Source of the DNA: Lamellibrachia columna
Lineage: Eukaryota; Annelida; Polychaeta; Sabellida; Siboglinidae
Length of the DNA: 64,000 nucleotides
Reading direction: 5' to 3'
Assembly (NCBI GenBank): GCA_963662155.1
Contig: OY759274.1
Span: 21,467,757 to 21,531,756, forward strand
Notes under the pieces: generated by a model
Seen by the model: the letters and a program-made list of their open reading frames with translations, nothing else
Told to the model about the DNA's origin: nothing
The model's database searches: none
Shown here: positions 58,941 through 64,000 of the stretch, in pieces
How positions within the stretch are numbered: the first letter of the stretch is position 1
Layout of the letters: every line of letters starts with the position of its first letter
Made by a program: the position numbers and the translations under genes

Positions 58941-58948
58941 ACTTCCGG
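58941..58948 (+). promoter_or_regulatory. ETS/GABP-type promoter site
   Basis: ACTTCCGG, reverse complement of the ETS core CCGGAAGT, lies 14 bases before the start codon of the plus-strand gene at 58963, in the position such sites take at metazoan housekeeping transcription starts. A GCGCATGCC (NRF1-like) lies near 58872. Confidence 0.5.
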
Positions 58949-58962
58949 TCTCATTTCGCAAC

Positions 58963-58992
58963 ATGGAGCTTGACATCGATGCGATTCTTGCG
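58963..58992 (+). CDS. Unidentified gene, exon 1
   Basis: ATG in good context (CGCAACATGG) begins MELDIDAILA, followed by donor GTAAGC. It lies 14 bp after the ETS-type site ACTTCCGG and about 90 bp after an NRF1-like GCGCATGCC, as in TATA-less housekeeping promoters. It joins exon 2 in phase 0. I do not recognise the protein. Confidence 0.6.
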
Positions 58993-59249
58993 GTAAGCTA
59001 AATGTTGATTTAGTTGTACAGTTTACATTTTAAGTGAAAGCACCCCTAGGCATGGACTATATCTTTCTTTCAAGAAAATAATGTGCTAATTTATTAAATG
59101 ATATGCCTTTGAGGCGGCTGGATTTTTAGCAGGGGACATCTCAGGCTCAGCCTCAGCCAGCGTTTGAGTGTATGCTAATATGCTATAGTAGCTTAGGAAT
59201 TGAATGACTCATTCCTTAAGATATGACAATTTAGCTTCTGTGTGTGCAG

Positions 59250-59330
59250 GAAAATTTTTCTCAAATGAATAATCAACTTGATGTGAAGGTCTCAAGAGCA
59301 AAGGAAACAAACAAACCCCATGTCTCCAAG
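59250..59330 (+). CDS. Unidentified gene, exon 2
   Basis: After acceptor TGTGTGTGCAG, 27 codons read ENFSQMNNQLDVKVSRAKET and then NKPHVSK before donor GTGAGC. Phase 0 on both sides matches exon 1. The joined 37 residues are hydrophilic and helix-prone, like the start of an intracellular scaffold or nuclear protein. I saw no convincing third exon before 64000; the gene may continue beyond the window. Confidence 0.6.
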
Positions 59331-60317
59331 GTGAGCGTAAATACAATATTGAATAACAGTAGAATTAATAATTTCAGTGAATAAATAAATATACGTCCAT
59401 GCATATTACCGAGGCATATTATGTCCGTTATGGAGATACCAGTACATTAGCAACAAACAGAGCGGTGTGTTTATTTTTCAGGTTTATTCATTCACAGGCT
59501 CTCTATAAGACCTATCGTAAACGGATTAAAATGCAATACCTTGTATGTGAGTCACATTGAGCAGTTGGAATTACCTATATGAATTATAAAAAATTCTTTA
59601 GCATTAGCTCATGAAATTACGTGTTTGGAGTATGTAATCGGAACAAAATGACTACTTGCCATTATGAACCGCCCTCAGAAAAGGTCAGGTGGCAACTGAA
59701 TAAATTCATATCATTCAGGACTATGTGTGACATTCATTTGCGTGAAAAATGAGTGGGACGGTGTGTGTACACTTGACAAGTACATGAGACGTAGTGTTTG
59801 TTCTTTCCGAAATCTACGCTACTCGACGCCTCAGAGTTGCATTCATCCAGGCTGTCATTACTGCGCGAAAGCCAATTAAAACAATTATATAGAGATCACA
59901 ACACAAACTTCCGGAAATGTTTCACACAAATATAGTATTACGTAATTTAGCCGAATTATTTTGCCATGGAGCAACTGTATTCAGAAAACAAGGTTGGACC
60001 ATTTAAAATGTTGGACATTTGGCAGTGAGATATTGCAGTATGAAGTGAATTCGAATACTGTCAACTTAGAGAGTATGCGTGTTTGAGACATGATTAAAAG
60101 AGCTGCATAAAAGTATTCAAAATGTCAACTTATAATCAGAGAAAACGTTGACATGGCCACAATTGCAGTGAAGCATTGTGTTCTGACCTCGATAATACCA
60201 TCAGTGTCTGCCAACTTAAGTCAGGCTAACCTTGATATCGTTACAATCACACAGCTGGTGTAACGGGCCCAGAGAAGTCCCGTGCCGAAAGTCTGCGGAA
60301 ATATGCATTTTACGTAT
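59331..60317. other. Intron or intergenic, nothing assigned
   Basis: Downstream of exon 2 of the plus-strand gene; no third exon recognised. Confidence 0.5.
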
Positions 60318-60329
60318 TGCGCATGCGCA
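60318..60329. promoter_or_regulatory. NRF1-type palindrome
   Basis: TGCGCATGCGCA is a perfect 12-base palindrome and the NRF1 consensus, in a CpG-rich pocket (60250-60420) within AT-rich DNA. An ATG 19 bases downstream gives [10 protein letters not shown] before GTGACT, a possible first exon. It could instead be an internal or bidirectional promoter of the gene that starts at 58963. Confidence 0.35.
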
Positions 60330-60457
60330 CGCAAACGCAGTGGACGACATGCAACCCGCGGGAGCAACATTACCTCAGGTGACTTTAACCCGTTGCCAGA
60401 AGTATGCAGACTCCATTGACACGTAGGACCCCACGATGTTGACCTTATTTTGTCAGC

Positions 60458-62109
<1,652 letters not shown>

Positions 62110-62300
62110 ATATATCAAACCAATAATATATTGTTGCATGACTCTAGTTATGCCTAATTACCGCAGTGCTAACACAGATAGACATGAGTTCGGAGTAGAG
62201 AAGCGAACAATGGAGGAACTGGGGCAGGAAGTTGATGTGGTCTGGACACGTCGAAAGAATGAAGGGGAACGGTCAGCTAAGAAAGCGGTGAAGGTGTGAA
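62110..62300 (+). mobile_element. LINE C-terminal relic, copy 2
   Basis: Reads NWGRKLMWSGHVERMKGNGQ then LRKR in one frame, the conserved GHVxRM end of a LINE reverse transcriptase; direct relative of 9590-9800. Confidence 0.7.
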
Positions 62301-62384
62301 CAGAGATTTTGCGGGATTGAGAGGGTAGTGGAAAACGAGAGAAAAGAAGAAAAGAAAACTCTCAAATATTATTAATGCAAATGA

Positions 62385-62620
62385 CCCCTTTGTATGATAT
62401 GAATTCGGCCACTCATCATTTTTGTATTAATGTATGTCACTACACATGATACTAGGGAGGGTAATACTTCCCACACGCACACACACACACACGCACACGC
62501 ACACGCACACGCACACGCACACGCACACGCACACGCACACGCACACGCACACGCACACGCACACGCACACGCACACGCACACGCACACGCACACGCACAC
62601 GCACACGCACACGCACACGC

Positions 62621-62686
<66 letters not shown>

Positions 62687-63075
62687 CACACACTACACAA
62701 ACAGTGCGTGACGCAACGGCTTGAAACATCTTGTAAATAGGGCAGTAACTAATATTATATAGTTAACCGTGACGTGCTTCTACCACGATCCCATACGATG
62801 TGAGCAGTGGTATTGGTATACATTTGAGGCGGCACACCACAGGGAGCCTTGACGGGTGGCTCAAGTAGCGAATCGGCTTTTGTCTGCTGGTTTGCATTTA
62901 CCAGGCAACACCCCTTTCGCCAAACACAGTTTGTCGACGAGGCAGGCCACCGATTGCTCCAGTACACGACGCATCGCGCCACGGGAGAGCAACGTCGACA
63001 ATTCAGATTATTGAGTGAGACGATCACCACGAGTCCGAGACTACCACGACATGTGTGACTAGTACTCTTTGTTTT
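62385..63075 (-). repeat. Dispersed repeat D, copy 2 (with expanded microsatellite)
   Basis: Reverse-complement relative of 13085-13640. Its middle tract has grown to ~200 bp, mostly ACGCAC hexanucleotide followed by CA (62476-62684), the same hexanucleotide as at 8047. Confidence 0.8.
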
Positions 63076-63080
63076 ATATT

Positions 63081-63539
63081 ACTGCACCAATGAATATTTT
63101 CTGAAAACGCATTGGTCTGAAATGGTTCAATTCACTTTCTGGAAGAACATGTCAGAAAATGTTAAACCAATTACCGTGGCATCAGCAGCACGTGTGTTAT
63201 GAGAACCGATAATTACATACCATATGGTGGATTGGCTAGTTAACCGTACATTAATAAGTCTGGCCCATCTTAGTTTCATAAATGTCTGGCGATGTTTAGC
63301 AAATATGCATTATACATTATGATCCAGACAAATTATTCAAACGATCTGCAGTAAAATATATTCGTTTTTGAAACGTCAGCGTCTACGCACAGTACTTGAG
63401 AACACGATTGGAAAAAATGAAGTGGGACATGCGTGCATAAGTTCAGCGATTAAAGTAAAACAATGACGAGTTACACATAGCAGAGCAGTGTGGGGTTAAA
63501 ACTTAAAATGTTATTCAAACAGTCTTAGTTTGATTAGGA
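63081..63539. other. No feature seen
   Basis: AT-rich. Confidence 0.5.
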
Positions 63540-63544
63540 TATAT

Positions 63545-63597
<53 letters not shown>
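63540..63597. repeat. (TA)n microsatellite
   Basis: TA array with one interruption. Confidence 0.95.
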
Positions 63598-63602
<5 letters not shown>

Positions 63603-63639
63603 CATTAGTAGCTAATTACACAAATGCACAAAGCAGTAG

Positions 63640-63955
63640 TTATGCTTAAGTTTGAGATAAGTTGAATGGGTTTGAAACTGTGCATATAATTATTTTGAAG
63701 TTGCGTTTGTAAATTAACAGTGTAGATTGGATATAGGAATGTAATCGTTTCCACACAGAGCATTACATGGGTTAATCAAATTATCTACGATTATGTGGAA
63801 ATATGTATATAATTTTTTTTTACAAATATATGATTAGGGAATATCAATTAATAATAGTTGTAGAACTTTCGATACACCAATGGCGTCCTTGTCCATTTGA
63901 CATCTTGCGTTTTGCTTTGGATGGAATTCTTTTTAAAACCGTGTTGTTAAATCAC
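63640..63955 (+). mobile_element. Diverged CR1 3' fragment
   Basis: TTGAATGGGTTTGAAAC, GTGTAGATTGGATATAGGAA and CAATGGCGTCCTTGTCCATT followed by TTTGCTTTGGATGG parallel the CR1 C-terminus and 3' UTR. Confidence 0.7.
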
Positions 63956-64000
63956 TTGATCAAGTGGGCACTTGTCCAACACAAGACAACGATAAAACAG

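Overview
The window is metazoan nuclear DNA: interrupted genes with GT-AG introns, dense microsatellites and minisatellites, and several clades of non-LTR retrotransposon. I cannot name the species. A glycine-receptor-type channel whose intron phases match the vertebrate GLRA genes, together with CR1-, L2- and RTE-like LINEs, fits a marine invertebrate (cephalochordate or lophotrochozoan).

Main gene: a Cys-loop ligand-gated anion channel on the minus strand, assembled here from eight exons between 49687 and 24561. They are 92, 68, 221, 83, 138, 212, 186 and 171 bp long. All splice phases agree, and together they give a Cys-loop, loop C, M1-M4 and a stop. The signal-peptide exon was not found. 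Two residues critical for glycine binding in GLRA are replaced, so the ligand is probably not glycine. The introns hold a nested L2/CR1 insertion (27.5-33.6 kb), a near-complete CR1 (39.0-43.2 kb), a palindromic foldback element (45.7-46.4 kb) and minisatellites. One minisatellite (36.04-36.46 kb) is ten tandem copies of the end of the 83-bp exon including its 5' splice site.

Left part (0-24 kb): repeat-rich, with remains of a second Cys-loop channel on the plus strand (3.3-5.15 kb; frameshifts, stop, deletion in M2). It also carries small secreted or cysteine-rich peptide candidates: a 17-cysteine two-repeat exon (10.57-10.80 kb), an isolated signal peptide (12.1 kb), a CX3C...CX3C helical peptide (18.7-18.9 kb) and a decayed inverted copy of the 17-Cys exon (19.77-19.99 kb). 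Several diverged dispersed repeat pairs (A-D), an RTE-like LINE relic and a CR1 fragment in which 16 endonuclease codons became a 9-copy minisatellite complete this part.

Right part (49.7-64 kb): beyond the last channel exon found come a hAT-like non-autonomous element (51.4-52.3 kb), a near-complete minus-strand CR1 (52.6-56.9 kb), a 35-bp minisatellite, a long CA mosaic and the first two exons of an unidentified plus-strand gene with an ETS-type promoter motif (58.96-59.33 kb).

The CR1 copies show a two-ORF plan. ORF1 has a zinc-finger-like segment, a coiled coil, a basic Gly-rich region and an SGNH esterase; ORF2 has an APE endonuclease and a reverse transcriptase. At the ORF1/ORF2 junction both copies keep a TTTAAAC heptamer in the correct phase, directly followed by TAG, with ORF2 in the -1 frame and no ATG at its start. 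This is a candidate programmed frameshift.
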